Below, in pieces: positions 46,261 to 57,704 of a stretch of DNA of 64,000 nucleotides (the first letter of the stretch is position 1; every line of letters starts with the position of its first letter). A program made the position numbers and the translations under genes. This stretch comes from Lotus japonicus (taxonomy: Eukaryota > Streptophyta > Magnoliopsida > Fabales > Fabaceae): NCBI RefSeq assembly GCF_012489685.1, contig NC_080043.1, positions 82,724,292 to 82,788,291 of the forward strand. The letters run 5' to 3'. The notes beneath the pieces were generated by a model. The model had not been told where the DNA came from, did not search any database, and saw only the letters and a list, made by a program, of their open reading frames with translations.

Positions 46261-48680
46261 ATCTCGTGATGATCTCCAAATCATCCGACTCATCTCTATC
46301 CGATGGTCAACACTGCTCAACGAGCAAAGAGCATCAACATGCTCGGAAACTACTCGTTTCCCGGCTTATCTCTCAGATAGCCCAACAACACAACTGCTCC
46401 CAGAGCACAAGAGTATCAACATACTCAAAACCTCTCAATATCTCAACACTTGGATCCGACGACACTTCTCGTTTTCCAAAACTAAGATTCGACTCCTAAG
46501 CTTCCTTCGAGATTATTATCATTACTTAAAGATTTAGAGGTTGTTTAAGGTCTTATGAGTTTTCTTCACAAAATAATATCCTTTTAGCCTTATCGCAATT
46601 CTTATAAGTTCTCGGGATCTCCAAATCCCCAAATGACTCCAGAGAATGTCTCGATCCATAAAACACCATAACAAGGCCCGAATCTCATTCGTCCTATCAA
46701 ACTTTCCCCAAAACTCTCAAAATAAAATCGGCATGACCTGCCCGCTATTCTCACTATTCAGAAACTCAGATTTCATTGCTAAAGCATAAATAACTCAGCA
46801 CCATCAATCAACATGTCATATATCAACATAATAAGCAATAACCACATAGCACTTAGCATATAAGGCATGCACCACACATCCTAGATTACCCACATAGCAC
46901 ATAGCATGTAAGTCAATCTCAAAAACATAGTAGTAGATTCATCATCTACATTGTCAGTCGAAGCCTCAGAAAACATTTTCCCAGTCATACACAAACAAGT
47001 GCATAAACAGTAAATCAAGTCGAATGCGTCGACACCTAAGGCATTAGCTAGTAAGGTAAGTTGCCCTTACCTCTAGTTATTCCAGCGTTCTCCTCAAACG
47101 TTCCTTCACAATGAGCTCCTTGATCTTCAGAAAATTCTTCAAAAGAACCTTTAAAGTAAAACCACAGTATTCTATCAAAATCTATCGGAAACTAAGCTAT
47201 CAATGCTCACTAAGGTTACACGAAGTAGTTCATACTCCGAGGTACGATAATCTAGCGCGAAAGGACAAGTTTTCGGAAAAGGAATTTTCCTCCTCCTCCC
47301 CTATAGGGCTCGGCCACTTTTCACAATTGTGGGGCTCGATTTTTCTTCGATCAAACTTGGTTCCTATGCTTTCATTAGCCGTAACTAAGGGTATTCTGAA
47401 CTCGGAAAAATTATCGGATCAAAAACTGTCGCAGGGGTATTTTGGTCATGATTTTTAACTTAGAAATTTCAAAACTGAAATCCCAAAAACCAAATTTTGC
47501 AGGGACGTTACTAACGACGTTTATGACAACTAATCCTACTAACACTAAGCTAAGGCGATAGTTTTTAGCCTAAAGGTTGAAGCTTTACCTCAAAAACTCC
47601 AAAAATGGGTATTTAAGGCTAAAATTGATTCCGGCGGAATTCCGGCGACATAACGGAAAATCTAATCCGGCAGGAGTGATCTTGGGCACATATAGAAGAG
47701 GTTTAGAATCAGAAATGAAAGATTCATGATAGTTTTGCAAAAACCCATAAACTATCCGCTCAGAAAACTCTACAGAAAAGCTATGGAAAAAGCGATCGGA
47801 GGTAAGGATTAGCGACTATACCTCGAAACCTTGAAGCAGCAACTGATTAATCAACGATCAAGCAAGGATCGAACAAAATCTTCTTCTCCTCCTCTCCTCT
47901 CAAACTCGCGGCCTCCTTGGATGAAATGGGTAAGATATTTGTTTTTTCTCATTTCTTGGCTATATATAGAGGTTGGCAAAACGCGGGAAAATGAAAGTTT
48001 CGCGAATCTGATTTTTCCGGCGTCATTCTCCGTGAATTCTAAGATAGGTTTTGGCGAAAGAATTCCAAAACTAAAATGAGGTCTCCTTATATTTTAGGTG
48101 ACTAATGCAAAGTCAGTGTAAAACTATTTTACCCGATAAGTTGCTTTTTGCATCGAATGTCGGAATAGAAAACTTCCTTCGGAAGAAAGATTGAAATCAT
48201 CAAGAGAAATGGGTGCACGCGTGTAGAATATTCATTTGAAGCTCTGAATAGATAAAGTCTTCATTGTCGAGAAATTCTAGGGTTTTGAAATACCAGGGTT
48301 TCGGTTTCGGCAACCTTCCGATGATTGGAATCGGACGTTCGTAGATCCTAGAGTTTCGCCTCGAAACGATTGTGATATATGGAAAAAGAGAAGTTCTAAC
48401 ATTTCTCTGAAGATTTTTGGAATTAACTTCCATCGTGCCTATAAATGAAAATTAGCTATATATTAGGGTTTCTGACCTAGGTTTAAGCGTATAACGATCG
48501 TGCTATAACTTTTATCGACTTTGATACGATCCTTTGACTTTTCCTGAACTTTCTCCTTCATAAATTTATTTCATTTGGTAAACTCTTGTTCAGGTTTCCT
48601 TTCACGATACATCAAGCCTAATCGTAAATGGAAATCTCTTCCACTTATTCTAAGCTTAAAATCTCGGGTCTTACAGGTGC

Positions 48681-49175
48681 TCTCAGGTACTGTTGCTCAT
48701 ACAATTGTATGATTCCTTTACAGAATCTACGTAAACACTCCAATGCTGTAGTACCTCCAATTTTGATGTACTCATCGACCGCATCTGCTGTCACACCATA
48801 TGCTAACATTCGCATTGCTGTGGTACATTTTGCTAAGGGTGATATACCTTGTTTATTGGCTGCATCAACGCGTTGGGTGAAGTAGTTATCACTACTTGAA
48901 AGGTCATCAACGATTCGAAGGAAAAGATGTTTTTGCATCCGGTACCGACGACGAAACATTGCATCGTCATATGTAGGCTCATTGGCAAAGTAGTCGCCAA
49001 TTAGCCTCTGGTTTGCCGCTGTATGATCTCTACCGAGATATTTTCTACTACGAGGTGCAGTATCTTCTCGAATTTTTCTTCGACGCTCTCTAAATCGGTT
49101 GAGTACATAAGCTTCTTCAATTTGACTATTTTGAATGTATGCTGCAAGATCAAAAGGACACTCAGATGGATCCAT
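48681..49175 (-). pseudogene. Harbinger transposase, N-terminal part
   Basis: Starts M-D-P-S-E-C-P-F-D at 49175, the usual Harbinger transposase start; the longer frame to 49259 is upstream leader. It includes F-R-R-R-Y-R-M-Q-K-H-L-F-L-R-I and A-M-R-M-L-A-Y-G, typical of the helix-turn-helix region. The frame breaks at L-R-A-P where the LTR inserted. Confidence 0.85.
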
Positions 49176-49278
49176 TTTTTGTGAAATTTGAAGTAGATTG
49201 GAAGAGATTTGGGATATTGGTACATCAATGGATATATGAGTCCATATAAGTAGGTACATTGAATGGTGGTTGAGGGCC

Positions 49279-49960
49279 GGATTTGAAATAAGTTATCAAC
49301 CAGAGTTAATTATCGGAAAAGGACAAGATTCGAATTGAGTGGTACATATTCAAACACAGTTACCCGAGAATCATAAAAGCCAAACACTACTGACCTAACA
49401 CCACGGGAAAATTATTAAAGCAAACACTACAGACTTGACACCACTGGTGGATTTGAAATAAGTTATCAACCAGAGTTAATTATCAGAAAAGGACAAGATT
49501 CGAATTGAGTGGTACATATTCAAACACAGTTACCCGAGAATCATAAAAGCCAAACACTAGTGACCTAACACCACGGGAAAATTATTAAAGCAAACACTAC
49601 AGACTTGACACCACTGGTGGATTTGAAATAAGTTATCAACCAGAGTTAATTATCGGAAAATGATAAGATTCGAATTGAGTGGTACATATTCAAACACAGT
49701 TACCCGAGAATAATAAAAGCCAAACACTACTGACCTAACACCACGGGCAAATTATTAAAGCAAACACTACAGACTTGACACCACTGGTGGATTTGAAATA
49801 AGTTATCAACCAGAGTTAATTATCGGAAAAGGACAAGATTCGAATTGAGTGGTACATATTCAAACACAGTTACCCATACATTAAAGCAAACATTACATAG
49901 CTGTCACCACTTGAAAATTATTAAAGCAAACATTAAAGCAAACACTACAGACTTCACACC
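49279..49960. repeat. Tandem array with 170-bp period between the two Harbinger genes
   Basis: The motif GGATTTGAAATAAGTTATC begins copies at 49279, 49449, 49619 and 49789, exactly 170 bp apart. The fourth copy fades at about 49878 into partial repeats of AAAGCAAACATTACA. Copies are almost identical. Both genes point the same way, so the array lies between ORF1's stop and the transposase start. Confidence 0.9.
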
Positions 49961-50002
49961 ACTGACAAGTTTGACCGAATACAGACAAAGACTCGCTTGA
50001 AA

Positions 50003-51277
50003 TTAATTTCCAAATAGCTCTTTGGACAACTGCTCTAACAACTCTTTCTTACGGTCACTGAGATGCTCTTCCGAAGTTAGCTTTAGATACATACTAACTT
50101 TCTTAGCATTAGTCTTCTCTTTCATCGCATTAGTCTTCTCTTTCATCAATTCGTTAGTCTCTGCTTGCACCGATGCTATCTTGTCCAATCGTTCAAGCTC
50201 TTTCTCCTTGAAATGGATATAAGAATCCCACTCTTTGTTCACCACCTCGTCGGCATCTTCTCTAATTTTCTTTTTACTCTTTTTTTTAGCTGCCTCCCTA
50301 CCCATTGGACGAGGAATTGATCCTATAGAGTTTGAGCCACTTGCATCACTGTCGTGTGATCTCTTAGATCCACTACTTCTCGAGCCACTATTTCCTCCTA
50401 CCTGACTACAAAAACGTGGTTGATCACGGAGAGCGCGCCATTCTTCCATCAAAGTAAATTGACCAATCTTCCCACTTGCGAATAATTCATGCGCTTTTGC
50501 GATAACATTATCCTCCGACCAACCGCTTCGTTGCTCACGCTTAGCGCTATCATAAGCGCCAATCCATTTACCCAATCTTGCGTTCATATAATTCCAACGG
50601 TTTCGGCAGGCAACCCAATCGCGCGGAGGATCGAATGAGCAATGCTCATTACAATACTCAGCAATATCTCTCCAAAATGTTTCTCCTTTCTGGTTTCTTC
50701 CGACAACACTGCTTGTTCCACAATTAATCCACCCACTAATTAGCACTAGATTTTGTGCAGTGTTCCATGCGGGTGGAACGGTTTTTTTGCTCTTAGGAGT
50801 GACTTCATTGACTTCATTATCAGCTGACCCGCCACCAAGATTGACTTGTGTTGAAAATTCCGGAAATTCCGGCACATCAACACTCGGAAAATTTTCAGGA
50901 ACCACTGGCATATAACCACTAGACTGGGGTGTTTGAGATGAATATCTCACAGATCCATAAGATGGATGAGAGTTTGGAACAATTGATGACTGGTTAAAAT
51001 TTTGTATGTTTTGAGGAGGTTGGTACGAATATTGATTTGGATCTGGATAATAGTTTGGATTTCGAGAACGTTGGTTGGAGATTTGATGTGAGACTTGATA
51101 ATAGTTTGGATTTTGAGGACGTTGGTTGGAGATTTGATGTGGGACTTGATAATAGTTTGGATTTTGAGGACGTTGGTAAGAAATTTGATTTGGATCTTCA
51201 TAGTTGTTTGGATTTTGGTTGTAAAATGGGTTGTTTGAAGAATTCTGGGTGTTCAAATGGTGATTGTTGGGATCAAT
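50003..51277 (-). pseudogene. Harbinger ORF1 protein (Myb/SANT-like), start codon lost
   Basis: Accessory protein that helps Harbinger transposase bind DNA and enter the nucleus (known family role). N-terminal part rich in N, P, Q and Y with three copies of N-P-N-Y-Y-Q/P (about 51030-51170). A Myb/SANT-like domain follows (W-I-N-C-G-T-S-S, F-W-R-D-I-A-E-Y, C-R-N-R-W), then a basic linker and a C-terminal coiled coil (K-E-L-E-R-L-D-K-I-A). The frame is open up to 51565, but the TATA box (51383-51393) shows that transcription starts below that. The expected start reads ATT-GAT-CCC here (51277-51269), while the deleted relative at 42915 has ATG-GAT-CCC. The next in-frame Met is over 100 residues in. 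Confidence 0.75.
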
Positions 51278-51780
51278 TTCAAAACAAATGCTAATAGATA
51301 GATAAATAAGATGGTGAGAGAGATAATAAGATGGTGAAAACTTGGTTTTTTTTTTCTGTGTCCAAATCAAACAAACCAAGTCTCTATTTATAGCGAAAAA
51401 AATATCACGAATTTTGGTATAATTTTTTTTTTCCAGATTATTTTTTTTTATCAAATAATTGAGCTCAAAAGATAAGGGTAAAAGAAAATCCGGGGAACCA
51501 ATCAGAGAATGACACGTGTCAGGACCATCATCCACCATCATGTTTTCTCTCTCCGGACCTGCCACTCACGCGCCCTGTCGACGCGTGTATTACACGCGCC
51601 TGACCGAGCCATTCAGAGGGCGCCACGTGGCGTCCCTCTCTCCTCTCAACAATGTTGAATTTCTTCAACAATTCAGCCGGTTCTCTCTGCTCTAATCACT
51701 CCTCAACAACCATTGCATCACTTCAACAATGTTCAACACTCTTCAACATCAAAATTAAATAACCATTGTATATGGTCTAA

Positions 51781-53249
51781 CATTTAAGTGATGAGTCTAG
51801 GACTTCATTTCTTTCTTGTATTTGTTTGCCTTCTTTGTTGTCAATCACATGACACAGTTTAAACACTGATAATGACTAATGCGAGTTTCTTATTATCTTC
51901 ATTCTTGAAAATATTTACTGAATCTGCTTTTATGTAGGTGAAACTTTAATCTTATTCAACAAATAGATGAAAGGGAACAAGAGGATGCAATTATGTGTTC
52001 GTATCATATTCATATAATTGTGTTAAGATTGCTTTTGTGCTTTTCCTTTTTTTCTTGAATAACAGACAAACTTGGAAGGACAAAAATAGATTGTATGCAG
52101 CCTGGAAATACCAATTATTAGATTGTAGTTGAAGTGACACCTAATTTTCATTGTGAATATTTTCATAAGGGTCATATTGTAAGTTTCTGAGCTATGATGT
52201 CAGTTACATTGCTTCTACTGATATTCAAAAGATAGATATGACAGACACTTCCACTTCATTTCCATTAATTTTGAGTTTAATGCTAATCAATTTAACCTAA
52301 TCGCTACTCCTTCCGTTCCTATATAACTGACACTATTTTTAGCTGAATTTTGCCAATACTACATTATGTGTCCTTGGCACAACTAATATCCGTGATCATG
52401 TGTTGCTAAATTAAATTAATCATGATAAATAGCTTGTGGGACACATGGCTTTGGGTGTTAGGTTTTTGTTGGATAATGTGAAAGTAATTATAAAAAGGTA
52501 AACCTACGGAGTGATTTTTTTAATTAATCTAGTTTCGCACGAACCACATGGTCAAGGTGGATTCTTGATCCTTCTCCACAGCTTTATCACTTATGACATT
52601 AGGTTAGCCCAGCTGTCAGTTCAATTTTTATGGGCTGCGATTAAAGGGCCCACACTCCATAGGCCCAAATGACTTCTAAACATCAGAGCATTGTTTCAAA
52701 ATGAAAAGAGGAAAAATTTTGAACAAAAAACAAAAAAAAAGAGGAAAAATAAATTTTTTATAAGAAAGCATGATCCCACTAATGACTTCGGGACTGAGGT
52801 TCTTTTGTTTGGCATTTTTAGTTCTTGGTTGTATATCAAGAGTGAGCATGTTTTGTTCTGTAGACTGTAAGTCTGTAACCTTGTAGCATAAGTGCATAAC
52901 CGTAGTCTTTGGAGTAATGATTTCACTTATTTGATATAAGTGTCAAGACCCTATGAGTCTCAATTTAAGCATCTTTGGCAAAAAAGAAAAAAAATCATAG
53001 GAGGAACTCATTTAGTCACTTTCTTCACATTCATTTATTAAAATGATTACACATCTTAACTTCTTAATAAACAACATAAATAATATAAGATTTATATATA
53101 TGTGCATATATATACTTCAAAATAATCAGTTTCATACCACCGAAATAAAAAAGAAAGACTAGAAAAAAAAATGTAATGCATATTTTACTAATGTGTCAAT
53201 TTTATTAGCTAAACTTTAATTCAGACCATTTAGCGGGGTCCCTCATATG
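51781..53249. other. Intergenic region without a recognised gene
   Basis: AT-rich. A Stowaway-like start (CTCCTTCCGTTCCTATATAA) at about 52306 has a weak counterpart near 52508-52525 (ACCTACGGAGTGATT); this may be a decayed MITE. Open frames near 52680-52926 have no domain. Confidence 0.55.
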
Positions 53250-53835
53250 TAGGGGTGGAAATAGGCCGAGCCGAGCCAAGCTTTGCGTGGCCTATGCCTG
53301 GCCTGCATTATCTTTTCGTGGCCCAAGCCTGGCCTGTGGCCTATCAATAGGTCTGGCCTGGCCTACAAGCCTGCTTAAAAGTCTATTTAACAGACAATTT
53401 TATCAAAAGAATAGGCTGGCGGGCTAATAAGCCTTTTATATATCATTGCACTTTCTTTTCAAATAAAAAAACCTGTATCATTGCATTTCAAAAACTAAAT
53501 TTGTATCATTGAATATGTCTGGAACGTTTCTAATCTAGGTTAGGGTAGAGACTTGGGGTTTTCTTTTATACTAAACTATACATCAGTTTTAAAAAATCAA
53601 ATAATATATTATTATATTATATTTATTTATATTATTAATAAAAATAATATATAAATAGGCCGGCCTGTTAGGCCAAATAGGCTTTTTTAATAGTTTGGGC
53701 CTGCCCTTTTTAGTTAAACAAGCTTTTATAAAAGCCTAAGCCTGGTCTTTTTAATAAACGAGTCGAGCTGAGCCGAGCCTCTAACGAGCCAAGTCATAGG
53801 CCCCTAACGAGCCGCCTGGCCTATTTCCACCCCTA
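53250..53835. mobile_element. hAT MITE
   Basis: Ends TAGGGGTGGAAATAGGCC and GGCCTATTTCCACCCCTA are perfect inverted repeats. An 8-bp duplication CTCATATG flanks it (53242-53249, 53836-53843), as for hAT elements. 586 bp; the interior is rich in GGCCTG words, no gene. Confidence 0.88.
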
Positions 53836-53843
53836 CTCATATG

Positions 53844-54995
53844 CATAAAAAAAATTGTGTAAGGTTGCACAATCTCAAAATGACATTATATCATAGGTTT
53901 CTTGATTTTACTGCTTTTAAATAAAAAATTTATCAGTTTCAATTTTTGATCCACATTTACTCAAAATTTGGCCCCCTCTCTAAATTAGGACCCCTTCCTT
54001 CCTCCACCTCCACTCCAGTCCACCAACCTCCCTCCCCTCAAACTCCTCACCCTCCGCCACCACCAACATCAGATATTCTTGTCCATCCCCCCACTTACCA
54101 CCGCTTCTCCTTTCCTACACCACCCTCTTTCCCCTCAACCTTTATCGAATGAAGTGAATCAAGTCCTCAAACTCCTTCCGCTTTCGAAGGCTATACTCAC
54201 CTAGCTTGGTAGGGTTGATGATCTTCAACTTTAATGGTCAGATCTTTGCCTCGTGGCACTCCCTAGCCTCTCAGAGGATTTGATCCGCGGTGATTTGAAT
54301 CAAGGCGTGGATTTTGTTCTTGACCCGAGTCAGGCGAGGAAGGATCACATTTGTGTTATTCTGGGTCGATAACCTAGGTTTCGATCATCTTCTTTCCACG
54401 AAGACATGGTCGGAGTGTGGTATTTGACAATTTGTGCCCAATTTCTAAAACTACAGACAAATTATACACGAACAATCAAACTATGAAGAATCGTCCCTCG
54501 CCTATTCAGAGTTGATATAATTCACCAAACTCCCCCTCACTTGTCATACTCGTGAACCAACAATCGGGGAAGAAAAGTTGAAAACGCTACACTGAGTGCC
54601 GATTGATGAGTATGAGGTATTAGGGTTTCTAACGGGTTAGAAGAAATGTGTGATCACCCTCCCCCCCCCCCCCCAACACTCTTCATTTTGAAGTTGAGTG
54701 GGATAACTCTGGCTCATCATGTTGGAAAAAATAAATAGGGAGGTCTAGAAAACTCTTGAAAAAGTCTCGCATTTCCTAGGATGGTGCATGAAGAGGGATG
54801 TGAAGGTCATATGTTGACTCAAGTTCTTTGTTTTGAGTTGCACCAGTTGAGAGAAATTTAGGCTTGTATATGACTTTGTTATTTCTTTTACAATCTTGCT
54901 TTAGGGTATTGTGAATTTGTGATATGTAGTTTAAATATTTCTTTTGGAGAGTGAGTGTACTGAAATTATGAGGTGCTGGTTGAGAGGTAAATTCT
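53844..54995. other. Intergenic region with low-complexity C-rich DNA
   Basis: A pyrimidine-rich stretch (53965-54150) gives a proline/serine-rich frame without a domain. A C run lies at 54658-54675. Near 54200-54420 the base composition rises, perhaps an old gene fragment; I recognise nothing in it. Confidence 0.5.
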
Positions 54996-55790
54996 GTTGA
55001 TATTGGTGTGAGGGAGCAGTGACGGATCCAGAAATTTGTTTTTGTGAGGGCAATATATATATATATATATAACATAAATTCGTAAAAAAATAACATATAG
55101 AGCATCTTTTACCAAATGGGACACAAGTGAGATATTTTTTATCAAATGAGCCTTAAAAAACCACATACTTTTACACTCAAGTGAGGGCATTTAGCCATGT
55201 GGCAAATAAGTGAGGGAAAATTTTACCAAAGGGGCTATTGAAAACCACATACTTTTACTACTTAAATTTTTTTCTAACGATATTTTCCAAAATCAAGTGA
55301 GGGCACATGCTCTCACACCCTTTAACCTGCATCTGTCTCTGTGAGGGAGTATACCCCATAGTTATGGCATGAGAGGGGCATGATCATAAATATATTTTTA
55401 ATCACATTGGATGAGTTTTAAACTACATTAGTGAACATCTTTCATCCAAAACTCTAAGGCAATAGGTGTATAGGTACTTTCACTTATAAACTATCCATCA
55501 CTCTCATTTTTATCCAATGTGGGAGCTCCCTTTTTTTTATTGCTTACTTACACTAAGAGAATTTCCAACAATCTCCCCCTCATGTGTGATCTATTATTAT
55601 ATTACCATACTCCCTGCAACGGAGCATTGTTGGCTATCAACGTCGTAACCATCGACTCCGATACCAGTTGATATTGGTGTAAGAGGGTATACCCCATGAT
55701 TATTGCATGATATGGGTGTTGTCATGAATATATTTTAACCATATTGGATGGATGAGGATTTAACCATGTTAGTGAATGACATCACAATGG
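54996..55790 (-). mobile_element. TRIM-like retroelement remnant: LTR, very short interior, partial LTR
   Basis: One LTR (54996-55570) starts GTTGATATTGGTG, as seen on the plus strand, and ends TTCCAACA. It is followed by a purine-tract complement (ATCTCCCCCTC, 55571-55581), only about 80 bp of interior, a primer-site-like GACTCCGATACCA (55654-55666), and a second copy GTTGATATTGGTG (55667 on). The second copy is similar for about 115 bp and then lost. Order on the minus strand: LTR, primer site, interior, purine tract, LTR. Confidence 0.55.
55017..55341. mobile_element. hAT MITE inside the TRIM-like LTR
   Basis: Ends CAGTGACGGATCCAG and CTGCATCTGTCTCTG (inverted, imperfect). A perfect 8-bp duplication TGAGGGAG flanks it (55009-55016, 55342-55349). 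325 bp, non-coding. Confidence 0.8.
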
Positions 55791-55849
55791 AAGGAGATGC
55801 ATCATCAAACATAATAGGTCAACCACCATTTTAACCATTTTGATCGTGA

Positions 55850-57021
55850 GGAGTATGAGTTATGAGCAGCAAGAATGACCACTCATCTTGAAGTGTTGGA
55901 TCTTTGGGAAGCACTAGAAAAAGACTATGATGTTCTTGAACTATCTGGAAATGCTATGGTGGCTTAGATGAAGAATCACGAACAAAAGAAGAGAAAAAAG
56001 ACTAAGGCCAAAAATTGTCTCTCATCTTATGTGTTCAAGATCATATTCATACGAATAGTGACTTTGAAATCGCCAAAGAAATTTAGGAACATCTCAAAGC
56101 ATAATATCAAGGTTCTGAAAGAACTGAAGGCATGCAAGTGCTCAACCTCGGCAGGAAATTCGAGATGCTGACAGATTCTTAAGCATAGAAAATAAAATGC
56201 AACTTCTTGGTAGAGACTTTTCTAATGAAAGAATAATGCAGAATTTTTTTGTCACTATACCCAAAAAATATGAATTAAAGATATCAACAATGTAGGAGTC
56301 AAAAGACCTATCAACCATCACATTGCGAGAATTGAGCTCATCCAAAACGGGCCTTAATTAACGCTTTACAAGCACAAGAGTAGAGAAGAACGATGAGACA
56401 AGAGGAGGTGGTGGTACAAGGTATCTATTGTATGAAAACGCAAAAAAGCAACAAGGTAAGATTTTTCTTTTTTATCCTCACTTCAAAAAGACTAAAATCC
56501 TAAAACAAGATGTTTTTGGAGACCGGACATTAAGTGCTGAAAGGGTGGAAATAGGGGACATGTAAAACGAGTCTGCAAGTCTGAAACAGAGGAGGCTAAG
56601 GTGACCATGAAGGAAGAAGAAGATGATGAACTATTTTCATCACATAATGATTTACTACAAGAAACATCCCAAGCAATTCATGGTTGATAAATAGTGGTTG
56701 TACAAACTACAAACCACATGACCAATGACAAGAAGCTATTCAAAGAGCTTGACAAATCCATTGTTTCCAAAGTAAAATTGGGAAATGGTGATTTCATTCC
56801 AGCCAAGGGAAAATGAACTGTTGTTATTGAAAGCTCTACAGATTTGAAATACATGTCTGATGTTTTATGTCTCTGATATTGATCAAAATTGCTCAGTGTT
56901 GCACAACCTATAGAAAATGGTTTCAAAGTCATATTTGAAGATAACATGTATTTAATAAAAGTTGCAAACGGTAGCGACATGTTAAAGGTGAAGATGAAAA
57001 CCAAATGTTTTGGCTGATATA
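55850..57021 (+). pseudogene. Decayed Ty1/copia gag-protease
   Basis: Across several frameshifts the plus strand reads as copia gag (E-R-T-E-G-M-Q-V-L-N-L, F-E-M-L, N-A-L-Q-A-Q-E), then a CCHC-like G-N-R-G-H-V-K-R-V-C near 56560. A protease-like N-S-G-C-T-N follows near 56687, where functional copies have D-S-G. After it come F-K-E-L-D-K-S and S-D-V-L-C-V-S-D-I-D. The element ends before the integrase core. The two apparent minus-strand frames (56142-56345, 56678-57004) are shadows of it. Confidence 0.75.
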
Positions 57022-57604
57022 CTCCCTATATATTTGTTCTATAATTAGAGCATACAATTATCAATAAAAAATTGTTTAAGTGGCCGATAAAAATGTTTTG
57101 GCTAAATAATTCATGGTCAACTTAGATGAACCAATCACATTTAAGATAAGTAAAATAGATTTTTTATATTTTATTTATTAATTTATCCATAAATAATCTT
57201 ATTGGTTCGTTGAGATGAGGTTAAGTACCGATTATGAGTCATTTAATATGTCTTTAAATAACAAGTTCCGTCTATTCATATCATAAAAACTCAATTGTTA
57301 TAAAAAAATTGTCATATTGTTTTTCTCTGGTAAGTTGTATGGTTGTATACGTCTACACAGCGATCATGGTTGTTTTTTCAATTTTAGAGCTTTCCACATT
57401 AAAAATAAAAACATGGTGATGACATGACATGCTAAATTATTGAACTGAAAAATATTACAATTTAATATCATATTGGTGAAGGACAAAAAAGAAAAAAGTA
57501 ATGATGTTTACAGATCATGTTTAGCACGAGGAGCCTGCAGGTTCATAAAATAAAATAATATAATAAAAAAACATTTAGACATCGATCTCTACTGACAAAT
57601 AAGT
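57022..57604. other. Upstream region of LOX-C
   Basis: AT-rich, no gene or clear element. The CTTGTC...AATTCAAGTGC motif shared by LOX-A and LOX-B was not found here. Confidence 0.5.
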
Positions 57605-57704
57605 CTATAAATACATTAGGCTTCTTCTCAGAAGCCACAAGCCTCTCTTCCATCTGGCATAAGAGCAGTGTGAGACTGTGAGTTGATCTTAGCATTTTGC
57701 AAAG
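57605..57704 (+). promoter_or_regulatory. LOX-C core promoter and leader
   Basis: TATA box CTATAAATA at 57605-57613, about 92 bp before the ATG, the same spacing as in LOX-A and LOX-B. Confidence 0.65.

Larger units (their letters stand above)
44993..48675 (-). mobile_element. Large solo LTR (Ty3/gypsy, Tekay/Del-like) inside the transposase gene
   Basis: 3683 bp with ends TGTAACACCCCGATTTCGG and CTCGGGTCTTACA. Flanked by a perfect 5-bp duplication GGTGC (44988-44992, 48676-48680) that lies in the transposase reading frame. On the minus strand it begins TGTAAGACCCGAGATTTTAA, like long LTRs of legume chromoviruses (from memory of the family). No protein gene is seen inside; open frames at 45922-46320 come only from the 19-bp array. 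Other parts hold a 36-bp repeat (45710-45800). Confidence 0.8.
43677..51777 (-). mobile_element. PIF/Harbinger transposon with both genes, split by a solo LTR
   Basis: Ends GACCATATACAATGGTTAA and AACCATTGTATATGGTC are inverted, with a 3-bp TAA duplication (43674-76, 51778-80), as is typical of PIF/Harbinger. Genes on the minus strand: ORF1 (Myb/SANT-like) and the DDE transposase. Removing the 3683-bp LTR leaves about 4.4 kb, a normal size for an autonomous copy. It carries lesions in both genes. Confidence 0.88.

Noticed and set aside
45922..46320. Two overlapping minus-strand frames with periodic peptide
   Set aside because: Produced by the 19-bp tandem array, which is stop-free in more than one frame; no known domain.
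51278..51565. Upstream extension of the Harbinger ORF1 frame
   Set aside because: The TATA box lies inside it, and the peptide is simply translated leader; not part of the protein.
53946..54152. Short proline-rich frame
   Set aside because: Pyrimidine-rich low-complexity DNA; no start context or domain.
56678..57004. 108-residue minus-strand frame
   Set aside because: Shadow of the decayed copia protease region on the plus strand.
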